A stretch of DNA of 64,000 bases, taken from assembly GCA_947561585.1 (NCBI GenBank), contig CANNZV010001120.1:116719-180718 (forward strand). Direction: 5' to 3'. Under the pieces are notes generated by a model that did not search any database, had not been told where the DNA came from, and saw only the letters and a list, made by a program, of their open reading frames with translations. The stretch comes from Caprella mutica (Eukaryota; Arthropoda; Malacostraca; Amphipoda; Caprellidae). Below, in pieces: positions 49,501-61,625 of the stretch; position 1 is the first letter of the stretch; each line of letters opens with the position of its first letter. Position numbers and translations under genes: made by a program.

Positions 49501-52500
49501 TTATTTGTAAGCTTAAAGTACCTAAACAAAAAAATTAAGGCTTGTTGCTAAAATATAATTTTCAAAATTTCTTCAGATTTATAAAATCCGTAGTTTCCTG
49601 TCCGATGTGACAAATAAATAGCTTGCATAAATACTCTTCATTTCACTCACCTAATTTCAGCAGGCCCATAGATGTGATTGGGGTCACCATCCTTAGGTGT
49701 AGCTGATGGGGGTAAACAACCAGTACCGTCAAACCTGTGGGTAAAAGCACAAGGGTAATGAGGTGGTTATGGCATCTGCGACGTTTGGCTGATTTATACT
49801 ACGAAAGATATTATATAAATAAATTAGTTACACAATAAAAATGTTATCCACTTGAATATTATTTATGAACCAATGGTTAGTTCTTAAATCAATTATAGAA
49901 CGTTATGAAATCTTCAGTGTTTATGTAATTGATTCTATGGAAGATAATATACAAATAATTTACCCAATAGAGAAGTTATCCAGCTGAATATTATTGTATG
50001 AAGTAATAGTTCTTAACACGTTCCTTGCCGCACTCATAAAACAACTTTTTAATTACAACTTTTTAATTACAACTTTTTAATTACAACTTTTTAATTACAA
50101 CTTTTTAATTACAACTTTTTAATTGCAACTTTTTAATTGCAACTTTTTATTCTAACCTTTCATTTTTATCTTAACAAAAAAATATCTCTACTAAGGTACA
50201 CAAGAGTTTTTGAAGGTTTAAAATTTTTGAATATAGTATCTACAAGCAACAATTCACATATATTAACACTTTAATGCGGCGTGACCCACCGGTGGTCACA
50301 TGACAGGAAACGTGTTAAATCAATGGTAGAACGTTATGGAATCTTCGGGGTTTGTATGAGTTTATGGTGTGGCTATCTTATAGATATTAAAGTGTTGCAT
50401 GAGAACACTGATAAGGAGATAAAACTGATAAGGGCTGATAACGGACAATAGCTATTTTGATACGATCAACTTAATCTGATAAATAATACTGCTTTGATTT
50501 AACTTAATTAGTAGCTATACCGTGTGTCCCACAAAAAAGTACACTCTAATTTAAAATTTAATAATCTTGTTATAAGTAGAAATATATTTATGCAGTAGTC
50601 CGTATCTTTAACACAAGGTTTTTATTTTTTTTTTTTTCATTATTGTGCTTGCAAATTTTAGTGAAAAAAAATTCACTAGAATTTTCAAGCTTAATAATGA
50701 GTCGACAAAATAATTATAAAGGAAACCTTGTGTTTAAGATACTGACTACTGCATAAAACATGTTTCTACTTAAAGCAGTCTTATTAAATTTAATATTCGA
50801 TTTTACTTTTTTGTGAACAGATGTACCCAGTGCAATATCAGAAAATCACTAAGACCCGTACTATACCTACTAGCAGTTTCACCGCCGCGTTTTCACTGCT
50901 CTGTTTCAATTTCTTCAATTATTAACGGTTAATTGAATGGAGGGCGGTAGACACGCTAGTATAGTATGCAAATTTGCTTTCCATTCATTTAACCGTGATT
51001 AATTGAAAACACGTAAACAGCGCAGTGAAACCGCGGCGGCGAAACAGCTAGTATAGTATGGGCCTTGGAGGTTTAATCCAGGCAAAACCTAACTATCGCA
51101 TAAACACATGCATAAATAGAATCAGGAACATTAATAATGAAATATTAACTGTCTGGGAAAAAATAAGCATACATACGCTATCTGCACAACTACAGAAAGT
51201 TGTTCTATTTTCTTATCCTATAGTATATGTACCTTGAAAAATGTGAAGCAGATTTAATTTCACTAATTCCGTAATAGCGTTTTTTTTTTGTCACAAACAC
51301 AACCTTTTATAATTAGCCGTAAAAAAATTTAGAATCGAATGACCGGTGAATTCATATCAATCTAATATGTAACGCAAGAGAATATATAAAGCCAAAAAAA
51401 ATATTGATAAAAAAGAGAGTGAAAAGTTAAACAAAAAAAATAAAGAGTAGCCTATTCATTTTATAGCAAATAAAAAAGAATTTTGTAGGTAGAGCGTGTG
51501 TGGTTAAGATGCGTAACAATAGTTTCCATATCAAGGATTACTGTTAATTAAGTAACAATTGTAGTAGAAATTTAACTTAAATAACTAAGTCAGCCCATGA
51601 CCAGGGGATCATCACATATTTTATTTATTAATTTCATCAAGCAATTAAATGCTAAACGACTTAAATAAACCGATTTTCGATTCTTCATTATTTTATCTTC
51701 TTATAATTTATTTTGCACCGAGATATATAAATATGACACGTGGAGTGGTAATTTATAGTCCGAGTCTGACGTATCTGCAGCAAACCACATCTGCTGAATT
51801 TAGTTTCCATTAGAGATAATTTCAATTGGAAAAAGGTTCAAATACCGTCCTTATTTCTTCAGTTGCAACATATAAATAAGCAGAAGTGACAGTTTTATTT
51901 AAATAAGTAGATAGGTTTGACAGTGGTACACTTCTTTGCACGAGAATACAAATAATCAATTGGAAAGGGTGCAATGAACATTAATTAGTGCTATCCCCTC
52001 CATATCATCACAGTACAGACACTGATGTCAAAAGTAAATCAATGCGACATTTGTTATCAGATTCGGAGATAGATAATCAGTCGATAAGGTGTAGCTACAT
52101 CGTATGGAGATATCGTAATTTCATTCTAAATCTTACGATGCCATATCTATCCTGGAAATTTCCGTTGTTTTAAAATTTATTTGGTGTCTGCTTTTTCAGA
52201 ATGATACAAAATTTATATTGGTTTATGGCAAGCTTCGTCAAAAAGACTAATCAAATATTTTGTAGTAAATTGATTCATAATATATTCATTATGCGAAATA
52301 AATAGGGTAGCTAAATTAAGAATTATCGGACAGTTTCACATTTTCGATCATATAGGCAAACGATATAATTTAACATTTTTAACATGAAAAATATAACCAT
52401 AGTAAAAACGGGATTATATTAAAATTATATTTTTAATCTCGTTTTTATTTTGACAAGAAAGTTTTTTTAACGGGTTAAGCTACACCATTATCAAGCTATT

Positions 52501-53824
52501 AATAGCTACTATTGAAAAACCCTTATTTTTAAGGGGAAAGTACACTAGTTTAAAATAATCGACTATGGTTACAATCACTATAGTGGAATTATTTACATGT
52601 AGGACTTAGAAGAAGCAGACAGAAAGAAAAGTGGCACTAGATACCACCATTCGGAACCGAAACTCATGGATGCAGAAAAGCTACTTCATGATCAAATATT
52701 TAAATGTACAGATAATTAAAATCAAAATAGACAATATAAAAGTCAGTACATGGTAAATTAAAATGAATTCAAATAAATAAAATATAAAAAGCTATTAAAT
52801 GAAAAATATAAAAAGCTATTAAATAAAAAATATAAAAGCTATTAAATAAAAAATATGAAAAGCTATTAAATTAAATAACATTTCCATTAAAACTCATAAA
52901 TCTGAATATTAATATCAGAAACTCTTTTTTAATTTCCTAAAAATTTTAGAAATTACGTCATGTACCCAGAGTCCCAGACCAGTCTCAAATTTTCCCTTTT
53001 AGAATGGTTTTTATTTACCTTTCATAACTGCAATCTTCCCAAAGTGGGGGATAGTTCCACTGAGCTGCAGAATCACAGTTACTCTCATCCCACAAACTAG
53101 GAGTGTATCCACCATCGTAATAATTAGCCCCTAAATCGTAAAAATGCGGCACTGAGTCATTTGAAGGTATAACAGCATGTTCGTCAACAGGCACGTCAGT
53201 CCCTCCCATCACCGTGTAGACGGGAAAATCGGTAGAGATATCGACAGTGGCGATAGTATCGGTGCAGTGATTTGGGTGACTATTTTGCCAGGGATAAGAG
53301 AAACCTTCGTAAGGTTCATCCTTAACGGCCAGACTGCTGCTTGTCAGGTTAGTAAAACTGAGAGTTGGATCGGCGACGAAACTTGAACTTACGAAAAAGT
53401 CTGGGGTGTTTTCGACAGGGTTGAAGAACTCCTTGGAGCAGTCTGTTGTGTTTGAGAATTCGATATCACAGTTGTTTTGGTGAGGTGAATTATCACTACT
53501 TTGTTCAATGGCTTCAGAGGAAATATTATTTATACTTTCCTGGAGACAACTATCGACAAAATTTAAATCCGCTTCAGATTCCAGTCCAACATCTTGTATG
53601 TTATTATTAAAATCATCGGCGACGATGTTATGAACGATAGCAGGCGATGAACCAGAGTTGGTCACAGATAAAATCAAATCAATATTTTCATCCTCCTTCA
53701 CAATTTCATTAAAGGCCATTTTGTTGTTTTCTGCACATTTACTAGTCTTCCTGAGCTGTTCTTTCTTTTTTCTGAGTTTACGGGAGTTAGTTTTTTCAGT
53801 TCTAGGCATAGTGTTGAGGCGCAT
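43556..53824 (-). CDS. Hr96: Nuclear hormone receptor HR96 (NR1J)
   Basis: Nine coding exons in transcript order: 53,824-53,019; 49,734-49,651; 49,388-49,237; 48,693-48,560; 48,105-46,718; 46,484-46,277; 45,933-45,730; 44,396-44,178; 43,756-43,556. All introns are GT-AG, phases fit, total about 1,131 residues. The start is the first ATG after an in-frame stop, context GTCAACATG. Residues about 1-347 are an acidic/serine-rich extension beginning with a basic [14 protein letters not shown] block. The DNA-binding domain starts at C360 ([19 protein letters not shown]-box CESCKA typical of HR96/DAF-12-type receptors), with second-finger cysteines C396, C402, C412 and C415. The hinge is about 430 residues and low in complexity. 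The ligand-binding domain (about 855-1,131) has the signature [15 protein letters not shown] and an AF-2 helix PLLIEIFDL. In flies HR96 controls xenobiotic and sterol/lipid responses as a ligand-regulated nuclear transcription factor. It is longer than the fly protein (about 720 residues). Attachment of the first exon rests on phase and spacing. Confidence 0.92.
44546..45719. repeat. 21-bp satellite filling an Hr96 LBD intron
   Basis: About 50-55 units built on CTACTGAAGAAGTAGATCTA with 21-, 22- and 24-bp forms. A higher-order block of about 149 bp (marked by AAGTAAATATAACAACTG) recurs three times between 44,675 and 44,990. It occupies about 1,174 of 1,333 bases of the intron between exons 45,730 and 44,396, starting 11 bases after the donor. 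Each unit has a 5-bp inverted pair CTACT...AGTAG. Confidence 0.95.
46960..47030 (-). repeat. Hr96: Coding minisatellite in the Hr96 hinge
   Basis: Within the large Hr96 exon a 36-bp unit is repeated almost twice, encoding [12 protein letters not shown] then [10 protein letters not shown]. This lengthens the serine/threonine/glutamine-rich hinge by a 12-residue repeat. Confidence 0.8.
48865..49096. mobile_element. Hairpin MITE in an Hr96 intron (GGGTAAGTTC family)
   Basis: GGGTAAGTTCTTAATTATCG and CGATAATTAAGAACTTAACC (the last base group diverged) are inverted and flanked by TA. The loop carries GGTATCCATGAT and its complement. It lies 171 bases upstream of the first DNA-binding-domain exon on the transcribed strand. 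Confidence 0.8.
49803..50380. repeat. 137-bp tandem duplication in Hr96 intron 1
   Basis: A block of about 137 bp (49,803-49,938) is repeated at once from 49,939 on. Shared words include GTTATCCA, TGAATATTATT, AGTTCTTAA and TAGAACGTTATG. The second copy is interrupted by a 306-bp insertion exactly at TTAA. Confidence 0.8.
50013..50318. mobile_element. piggyBac-like MITE with TTAA target sites
   Basis: TTAACACGTTCCTTGCCGC at the left and GGAAACGTGTTAA at the right are inverted and bounded by TTAA. The interior holds an eight-copy AACTTTTTAATTAC array (50,040-50,150) and GTGACCCACCGGTGGTCAC near the right end. TTAA target use and TTAACACGTT-type ends are features of piggyBac-family elements. 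The neighbouring empty copy of the duplicated block confirms the insertion point. Confidence 0.85.
50523..50828. mobile_element. MITE in Hr96 intron 1
   Basis: Arms of about 95 bp are inverted: CACAAAAAAGTA, AGTAGAAATATAT, ATGCAGTAGTC and CACAAGGTTT on the left match the complement of 50,720-50,825. The loop is A/T-rich. Confidence 0.7.
50868..51067. mobile_element. Short MITE related to the intron-3 element of the F5/8C gene
   Basis: CAGTTTCACCGCCGCGTTTT at the left and GTGAAACCGCGGCGGCGAAA at the right are inverted, with CCGTACTATAC / GTATAGTATGGG at the tips. The same termini, diverged, bound the 1.1-kb element at 22,985-24,090. Confidence 0.75.
51068..53010. other. Hr96 intron 1, remainder
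   Basis: Intron sequence without a gene. It has a left-half GGGTAAG-family MITE fragment at 52,306-52,360 (TTATCGGACAGTTTCACATT) and a four-copy AAAAGCTATTAAAT(G/A)AAAAAT repeat at 52,785-52,875. Confidence 0.5.
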
Positions 53825-53849
53825 GTTGACACACGTCACAACTTAACCA

Positions 53850-54885
53850 CTCCAAACAGACTAACAGACTAAACAATAGCTCCTCATCAACAGGGACTCC
53901 TTTTTCAACAGTTATCTATTACTAACAGTAGCTACTATCAGGACTCTTTTTAGAGTGAGATATGGTGGGGTATCGAATGGCAATTGTAATGGATACGCCT
54001 CAACTCTCATGTCTATGTCAACAATTACCTGATTTGGATCGAAAAATGCGTGTGAAGATTTTTCAAAAAAATGAAAACAATCAAAATAGCACCTTCTACA
54101 CTTTAGTATTATATATATATATATACTTTGATCGAAAATTTTAATATGTCAATTTTGATTCAAAAATTTATTGTTATTGACAATAGCTATACAAGTTTCA
54201 ATTAAATCATAAAATTAACTTTTTATTGTGAAATTATTAGCTACTTTAAAATATAATTTTAAAATAAAAAGGAAATATTTACTATCAATAAAAATAGTGA
54301 TAACACAATATTGTTTCCATATGATATTGGCAATATTACAATTAATTATTTGTATAACATCTTTACTACAGTTTTAAATTCTGTTATATTTAATATGTAG
54401 TTTATTAAAACAATTTGCAATAAAATGGAATTGACAAAAGTGATAGTATAACCATCTATCTAATATTTCTTATTTCCTTCTACTTCAGTAAATTTGCCAT
54501 GAAATACTTGTATTTCCACAATAACAAATAAATACGAATACACAATAATAGAAGTTTAATCGTCCAGTATTAATGTACACACGTAATACTTTACTCTACA
54601 CTACTTTCCTATCCCACGAAAAAAGGATATAGGTAGTGGATTAAATTATCTGAAAGATATAACGGCATCAAATAGAGATAACTAGGCCTAGTTAATTCGT
54701 TAGCTAATGACTAGTTTGTTAGGTATACATTTCCATTGAAAGAGGACTATAGTGTCTATCTGTGCCATATCGGGTCAGATGACCAAGAGATGACTAGAAA
54801 TAAATAGTCTTATCTCCATACCGCCCTCGTACACTTCCTGCCTAACAGATCACTCGACTATCATAAGATTTACCACGATCAAACA
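53850..54885. other. Region 5' of Hr96, no gene seen
   Basis: The presumed Hr96 promoter lies here, but no clear TATA box is visible on its strand. A (TA)n run is at 54,107-54,125. The frame at 53,962-54,144 has no recognisable features. Confidence 0.4.
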
Positions 54886-54889
54886 GACA

Positions 54890-55088
54890 TAAACAGTGAC
54901 ACTGTTAAACAGAGTCACTGTTAAACAGACAAAACAGTGACACTGTTAAACAGTCACTGTGAAATAGAGTCATTGTTAAACAGTGTTTCACTGTTTGAAA
55001 CAGAGTCACTGTTTGAAACAGAGTCACTGTTTGAAACAGAGTCACTGTTTGAAACAGAGTCACTGTTTGAAACAGAGTCACTGTTAGT
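54890..55088. repeat. CAGAGTCACTGTTTGAAA tandem repeat
   Basis: The right half has five perfect 18-bp units (GAGTCACTGTTTGAAACA). The left half has looser variants with CACTGTTAAACAGAGTCACTG. About 1.1 kb upstream of the Hr96 start codon. Confidence 0.9.
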
Positions 55089-55194
55089 ATAATGATCCCT
55101 TAAATATTAAAAAGAGTTTATTCAATGTAATAAAGATTGTTCTAATTCAATTAAGTTACCTCTTTTGTTCGTGATGGCTACTTCAAATGACAAA

Positions 55195-55893
55195 GTCAAT
55201 GTTACGAATTATCGGTCGGTTTCACATCTTCGGAAATATAAGAAAACGATTAAATAATTATAACTTATTTTTATTGATATCCATGGTACCTGCAGGAACC
55301 ATAGATACAAATAAAATAGAAGTAACGTGTGGTTTCAATTGTGGCAAAATATATACCTTATAGTTTTAATATTTTTTAATTATGTTACTTTATCATAGAG
55401 TTATGATATACTACACTAGAGAGAGGTAGTTTAGCAGCGATTGCAGGACGGTGAGACCTTATTTTGTTTCAGGTATATCATTACTCCATGGAACTGACGC
55501 CAGATAGTCACATGACCCCAAAATAAGGAATTAACCATCCTGTAAAACGCGATAAAATTTTGGCTACTGGCTCACCAATTGCGGTTGATTAAACAGTAAA
55601 GTTACTGTAATACAGTTTACTATTCAATCAAGAAACCAAAGTGAAAACAGTGAACATTAGAACAGTGTTCCGAGTGTTATGACAGTTCCTCATTTTGATC
55701 ATATTAGGAAAAACATACAACTTAACATTTTAACTCGATATTTTATTTAATAACAAGAAGTCGTAATTTGATACTGCAGGTGTCATGGATACCAATTAAA
55801 ATAGCTACTAAGTTAAGTAATAACCATTACATACTTTTTTCTTTTACAATCGAAAATGTAGGGCGGTCCGGTAAATTGGAACTTACCTTACTG
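55195..55893. mobile_element. Fragments of GGGTAAGTTC MITEs around an inverted-repeat arm
   Basis: A left half-element (ATTATCGGTCGGTTTCACAT) is at 55,207-55,260, and a diverged full copy is at 55,665-55,893 (ending CAATCGAAAATGTAG ... GGAACTTACC). Between them, 55,392-55,585 is an arm (ATCATAGAGTTATGATA ... CTGGCTCACCAATTG) whose inverted partner is at 56,900-57,106. Confidence 0.55.
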
Positions 55894-56111
55894 ATAAATA
55901 AAATTGAAATTACTCATTGTATATCAAACCCTATAGCACAATCACATCAGACTCTATTGCAATATAACTACTTCCTTTCTAGATACTTTTGCTAGATGTT
56001 ATTTATTGGTGTGTAGATCTTTTCATTGTAACTCTGACGTATCAGAGTACAACTGTCAGATTTATAATTAAAGTTTCCTTTAGTAAAAAGATAAATATCT
56101 GTAGTCTATAC

Positions 56112-56399
56112 CAGTGGTTCTTAAAGTGGGGTGCGCGGCACCCCTTTGGGGTCTGGATTGTGTATAGGGGGTGCCTGGGATTGTTGTTGTATGTGTTACT
56201 TATAACTTTAAAAGCTAGATGGTTGCTGTTAATATCATGCAGAATATACATGAAGTATATTTGAACTTTCCTAACATCATAGTAACCAAATACGTATATT
56301 ATAATAGTAGCTTTTCAATTTATTTCAATGCAATACAATGCTCAGGGGGTACCTGAGAAAAGCAAGGGGTGCACGAGAAAAGTTCTTTAAGAACCACTG
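56112..56399. mobile_element. hAT MITE with perfect 8-bp target duplication
   Basis: CAGTGGTTCTTAAAGTGGGG and CTTTAAGAACCACTG are terminal inverted repeats. Identical flanks GTCTATAC occur at 56,104-56,111 and 56,400-56,407. CAGTGGTTCT ends with 8-bp duplications are standard for hAT elements. The 288-bp element inserted at the very edge of a CTATAATAAGAGCC repeat unit. Confidence 0.92.
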
Positions 56400-57700
56400 G
56401 TCTATACTATAATAAGAGCCACGTCCGTCTGTCCGTACGTGAGTCACACTTTCATTTTAAAATTGCATATTATAAGGAAAAACAAATCATTTGTTGCAGT
56501 ATCGTGACTACAGGCTACTATAATTACTATTTAAAAAAATTAAATTATTTTTAGGCTTTTAAGAGAATTTTTCGTTTAATCAGAATATGTTTATCCATAA
56601 TAAATACTTGCATTCGAATATAATTTAGATTCAAAAACAGGTACTGTATTAGTACACTATAATATGAGCCGCGTACGTCTGTCTGTCCGTGTGTCACACA
56701 TTTTATTAAGAAACACATATTAAAAGGAAAAACGAATCGTTTGTGGCAGTATTATGACTACGGGCAACAATAATATTGACACGAATTATTTTAAAAAAAT
56801 ACGTTTTGGTTTTTGAGATTTTTTTGTTTAATCAGAATATATGTATCCATAATACATAATTTCATTGGAATATAATTTAGATTCAATAACAGGTACTGTA
56901 CTGTGGTGAGTCAGTGGCCAAAATAATATCGCGTCTTGCGGGACGCTAAAATCCTTATTTTTGGGTCACGTGACTGGCAATCTAGCGTCAGTTTAATGGA
57001 GAAATGGTATAACTGAAACAAAATAAGGTTTTACACCGTCTTCCTTAGCGTTCTGCAATCGCTGCAACACTTCCTCTCACTAGAGTATTTTATCATAACT
57101 CTATGGTACTAGTTTATCTATACTATAATAAGAGCCGCGTCCGTCTGTCCGTGTGTCACAAAATGGGTTAAACAGTCATTCTATCAACAGCGCTTCATAA
57201 AGTTGATGTAATTGAGAGAAAAATCAGAGAAACAGTAATAGGAAAGGAAAACTAATAATTTGCTGCAGTATCATTACTACGGGGGTCACAACGAAAATTA
57301 TTAATTGGAAATATAAGAGTTTTGATTCTTAAGAGTAAAAAATATAACTCTTGATAAATTGAATATATTATTATTAATATGTATACATATGTGTGCATTT
57401 GTATATAATCTCAAACCCATTATATTAATTGAACACTCAATGAACGAAAAACAGGTAATGTACTAGTATACTGTATAATAAGAACCGCATCTGTCTGTAT
57501 ACACATAAGTGTCACACTTTTATTAAGAACTACATATTAAAAATTAACTTGTGGCAGTACCATGGCTACGGGTCACACTAATATAATATGAGAGTATAAA
57601 CAATATTGTGTTAAATGTGTATTTTCCCGTTAGAAATAACTTACTGATTTTCAGTAGTATTAATATTTGTGTAGCTTAACCCGTTAGAAGTAAAATTTCT
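56400..57700. repeat. Serial units of the GAGCCGCGTCCGTC repeat
   Basis: Units start with ACTATAATAAGAGCC(G/A)CGTCCGT at about 56,405, 56,657, 57,122 and 57,472. The complete ones end with AACAGGTACTGTA. Between the second and third, 56,900-57,106 is an inverted partner of 55,392-55,585. Same family as 6,283-7,316. Confidence 0.65.
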
Positions 57701-60585
57701 CGTTAAAAAAAAATGAGAATTAAAAGATCATATCAATATAAATGTTCTAGGAAAAGTCGGTACCGTTTTATAATGATTTTATTAAAGAACAATAATTGAA
57801 AAATATGAAATGGTGAATACTAAAATGTGCAGAGTATTTATCAAAAGTGGATAATACCATTAATCGTTGTTGAATGATGCGTAACATTAGTAATTTTGAC
57901 ATGTTTTGACATTTATTTAACATGAGATTTGAGCGGAAAATTCGGACTCGAAACTTTCGGTCTGAGATATAAACAAAACTTATCAGAAGATATTTAATAA
58001 ATGAATAAACAACACACTATTGGTATTAACCGTATTATTAGGATAATTTTTTTTAGATTAATCAAAATTAGGATACTGATGATGAATATTTTATTATTCG
58101 AAAGCTCTTGACCCTAGCAACTTAGCCTTTAAAAGTTTGCTCAGTAACCTAGGGACTGCGTCCTCACTAAAACTGTTATAAAATCTTAACAAATTGACTT
58201 TTCGATATTTTCTCGTCATAAAAACCTTCACTTGATATTTTTACACATCCATTGGTAAACGCCAAAGAATAATTATCAATTTAAAATAAAATTAACAAGC
58301 AAAGATAAGAAACAAATAGTTCTTAGGTTTTCTGACTATTTGCGCAAAAGCCATTTTCACCACCCATCAATAAAATCCTCATAACATCTGCAAAAATGAA
58401 TAAAACTTAAAGAAAATTGAACTGTAGATGGAGAAGGGTTCAGCAGTGAAACAGATACCAGAAATGTATATGTACGTCTAATAGTTTTTTGAAATATACT
58501 AACTTAAATTTGTGTTCCGGTTTTTTCGAGACACCCTGTATATTTGAATAAATGCTCATAATATGAGTATCTTGTCATTTATCAACTTCTTTTTTGTCTA
58601 ATCGTATGTATTTATGTTGAAAAATAAAAGTCATGGAAAGACAGATTCCAAATCGGTTGAAAAATAAAATTATTAATATTTTTCCATGAGGACTGGTGCG
58701 CATGGACCAGTCCCTAGGTTACTAGGGTTAAGAAAAATAGAAGAATGATTACTTTTTACGTTGTTTCTCTTGTTCTTCAGTTTATAAATTTATTAGGGCC
58801 TTTATACTTTACCTTATATAGCTATATTGCAAGTATATTAATTGAATTCGCAAAGGATGAACAAGAGATGCTGTGATGTACTAGTGAATCATAGAGAACA
58901 GTTTATACGAAGATGTTTTTTATCTATGTATATAAAATCAATCAATCATAGATGCCTGTTTCGAATTAGTAACAATATTTCTCTGGCTTGAATATAATTG
59001 AAGACGGATGAAGTAATAGTATAAAAGAAATTAAATTCTTAATTCACTCATACCCCCACACTGAACAACCAGTTAGTTTCAGATAGAATGAAACAGGGAA
59101 AACTGATTAGTTTATAATAAATAAAAACATTTCATTTAATTTTAATATGTAGTAGTATAACTAATTCCTAATTGTTGTAGATTCATAACTAGAAGTTTGA
59201 TATATCATTATCATATAATTATAGCTGTGTCTATCTGTCTATCTGGCACACTAACCTAATAATACAGTTGCAAAATTATTCTTATATCAGTTTAATAAAT
59301 ACTTTCAATACCTACTTGCCTAAGAAAATTTTATTTCATTTAATCGACTTGATAATTGCAGTGAAATCAATGCCAGTGTTAATAATTAATTCACAAATTG
59401 AAGTTATGTTTATAAAATTGATATATATATTTAAAATGTTGTCATATAACAAGTATAGCTTACCTATTTCAGATTGAAGTTCTTGCTGACACGCAACACT
59501 GTGAAGAAACAATCTTGTCACTTCCGTTAAATTAATATAAAATAATTAATGTGATTTATATAGGAATAAAAGTTTAACTGAAAAATTAATTATTATTTAT
59601 CAGTACAAAGGAATTGTTAAATTGAAAACGATCATGGATAACAAGTTCATAAAATTATTTTAATTATTCACAGATATGTATGAGTTTGTTAAATTTCTAA
59701 TTTATACTTAATGATAAGGATTAGATTTTCAAAAATTCTGGTTCATTAAATTTTTTTGAATTCTCTTCTTCCTGCAAAACTTAACACATCTTGTTTTTGA
59801 TGGAAAAATAATGTCTTTTTAAACAAAAAAAATGTATAAACTGAAAATAAATTCAGTCACTGAGAAAAACTATAGAAAAACAAAATACCATTTTTTAACC
59901 TAATTTTGTAGGGAGTAGCTACTACCTCTAATGAAAAACCATTGAAGAACAATTCTTCTTTTTAAAATATCATTTCTTAGATTGGTAAATAGATCAAATA
60001 TCAATAATTTCTCCAGTTTATACCTTCATAGAACTCATGCTTTTGAGTGTGGCAAGTGTAATACCTTATTTTTGTTATGAATCCTTTGGAAGTTTGAACT
60101 AATCATTCTAATCAAGAAGGTAGGTACCTATTGTTACTAATTTTTTAGTATCACAATTCTGTATTCCATGCACACAATCTTTTCAAGGGGCAAGGTTCTT
60201 AGAAGCTTAGAAAAATTCAACAAAAAGCTTCAATGCTATTCCTGATTTCTTCCTCTGATTCCTAAAAACTAATGGTAATATAGTTTTAAGGAATAAAGAG
60301 CAGAAGAACAGCAGAGATTTCGAGAAAAATTCTCTCCGAAAAAAACAGCAGAGATAATAGATATCAGACAATTTTCACATGGAATGCAGAATTAAAAATT
60401 TTGTGATTTATCATCATTGAATCTTACAGAAACTGGAATCAAATATATTATATTAACATTACTACAATAAGATACTCTACTCTCACGAATTTCTGTTTCA
60501 AAATATCTTCGTGCTGCCCACTAGGTTTGTTTCATAGCAATAATTAAATAGATTCGGATGGAATTGAAATATAGTACGGACAATC
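57701..60585. mobile_element. Spacer holding one weak TIR element
   Basis: No gene. At 58,110-58,733 ACCCTAGCAACTTAG/AGTAACCTAGGGACTG on the left faces CAGTCCCTAGGTTACTAGGG on the right, so a short TIR element is likely. The rest is AT-rich; the frames at 59,268-59,521 show nothing recognisable. Confidence 0.4.
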
Positions 60586-61539
60586 AAGGTATGCTGCAGT
60601 CATTCCGTCACCAGCAGTCCAGACTGCAGGAGCTGGTAAACTCTAAACTGTTCTCCAAGAAATCTCCTATTTTGGATTCTGTTCTCGGTAAAATACATGT
60701 AAATATAGGAGGAAATTAGAGATTGTTCACACAGAAAATGTTAAAAATGTCCCATATTCTGCAGACTGGGACATTTTTAACATTTTTTGTACGAACAATC
60801 CTTCATTCCCTCCTATATTTACATGTATTTTATTGAAAACAGAAGGAGCATTCCATGACATGATGACCAGTGGGCCAAAAATATGAAATTTAACACCACA
60901 CCAGGCACACCCTCTCAAATTAGAAATTTGAATGAAAGTTGGTACTATACCACTATTGGTGCTTGTGCCCAAAAACTATATTTTGAGAGTCTCAGCTCTC
61001 TAGCTCTTAGAAGTCAAAAATTAGGACCCAGTCTATATTTGGTGCACATTGCACAAAATCTCACTAACTTTTACATAAAGCTGAAAAAAATCCACCAACA
61101 ATTTCCAATAATTTGGCTGATCCACTAACCTTTTCCCAATTTATCCACTGAACATTAATGGTAAGATAGGAAGAAATAGTTAAAAATCCACTGACTTTGC
61201 CAGAATATTATTTTCAAAGGGGAAAAAATTCCACCAACATGTTGGTGGAATTTAATTTCACACGAAATACAGACTGCAGTTAGTACCTAGTACTACCTAC
61301 AGGCTACACTCAGCCTACACAAGAAGAAAGCCAGTCACCCAGATTGCATTCTTAGTGAATTTTTTTCGAAACTCGCGGTCTTCTAAAAGACATTCATATA
61401 GAGTTTCAAAACTTTGCGGCTCATCAAATGTGAATTTTCACTTGATCAAATATTCCCGGTCTGCTAATAAGTAACTAAATCTAGGTAGTAATTGCTCCTT
61501 CCACCACGGCTCGCTTTATATCCCATTGCTTGTAGTTTT

Positions 61540-61625
61540 TATCCCACAGCTCACATTTTTTATCCCACGACTTGCATTTTTTATCCCACGGCTCTCATTT
61601 TTTATCCCACGGCTCGTATTTTTTA
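61540..61625. repeat. 21-bp TTTTTATCCCACGGCTCG tandem repeat
   Basis: About five units. A second group of about four units in the same orientation lies at 62,486-62,570. Confidence 0.85.
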
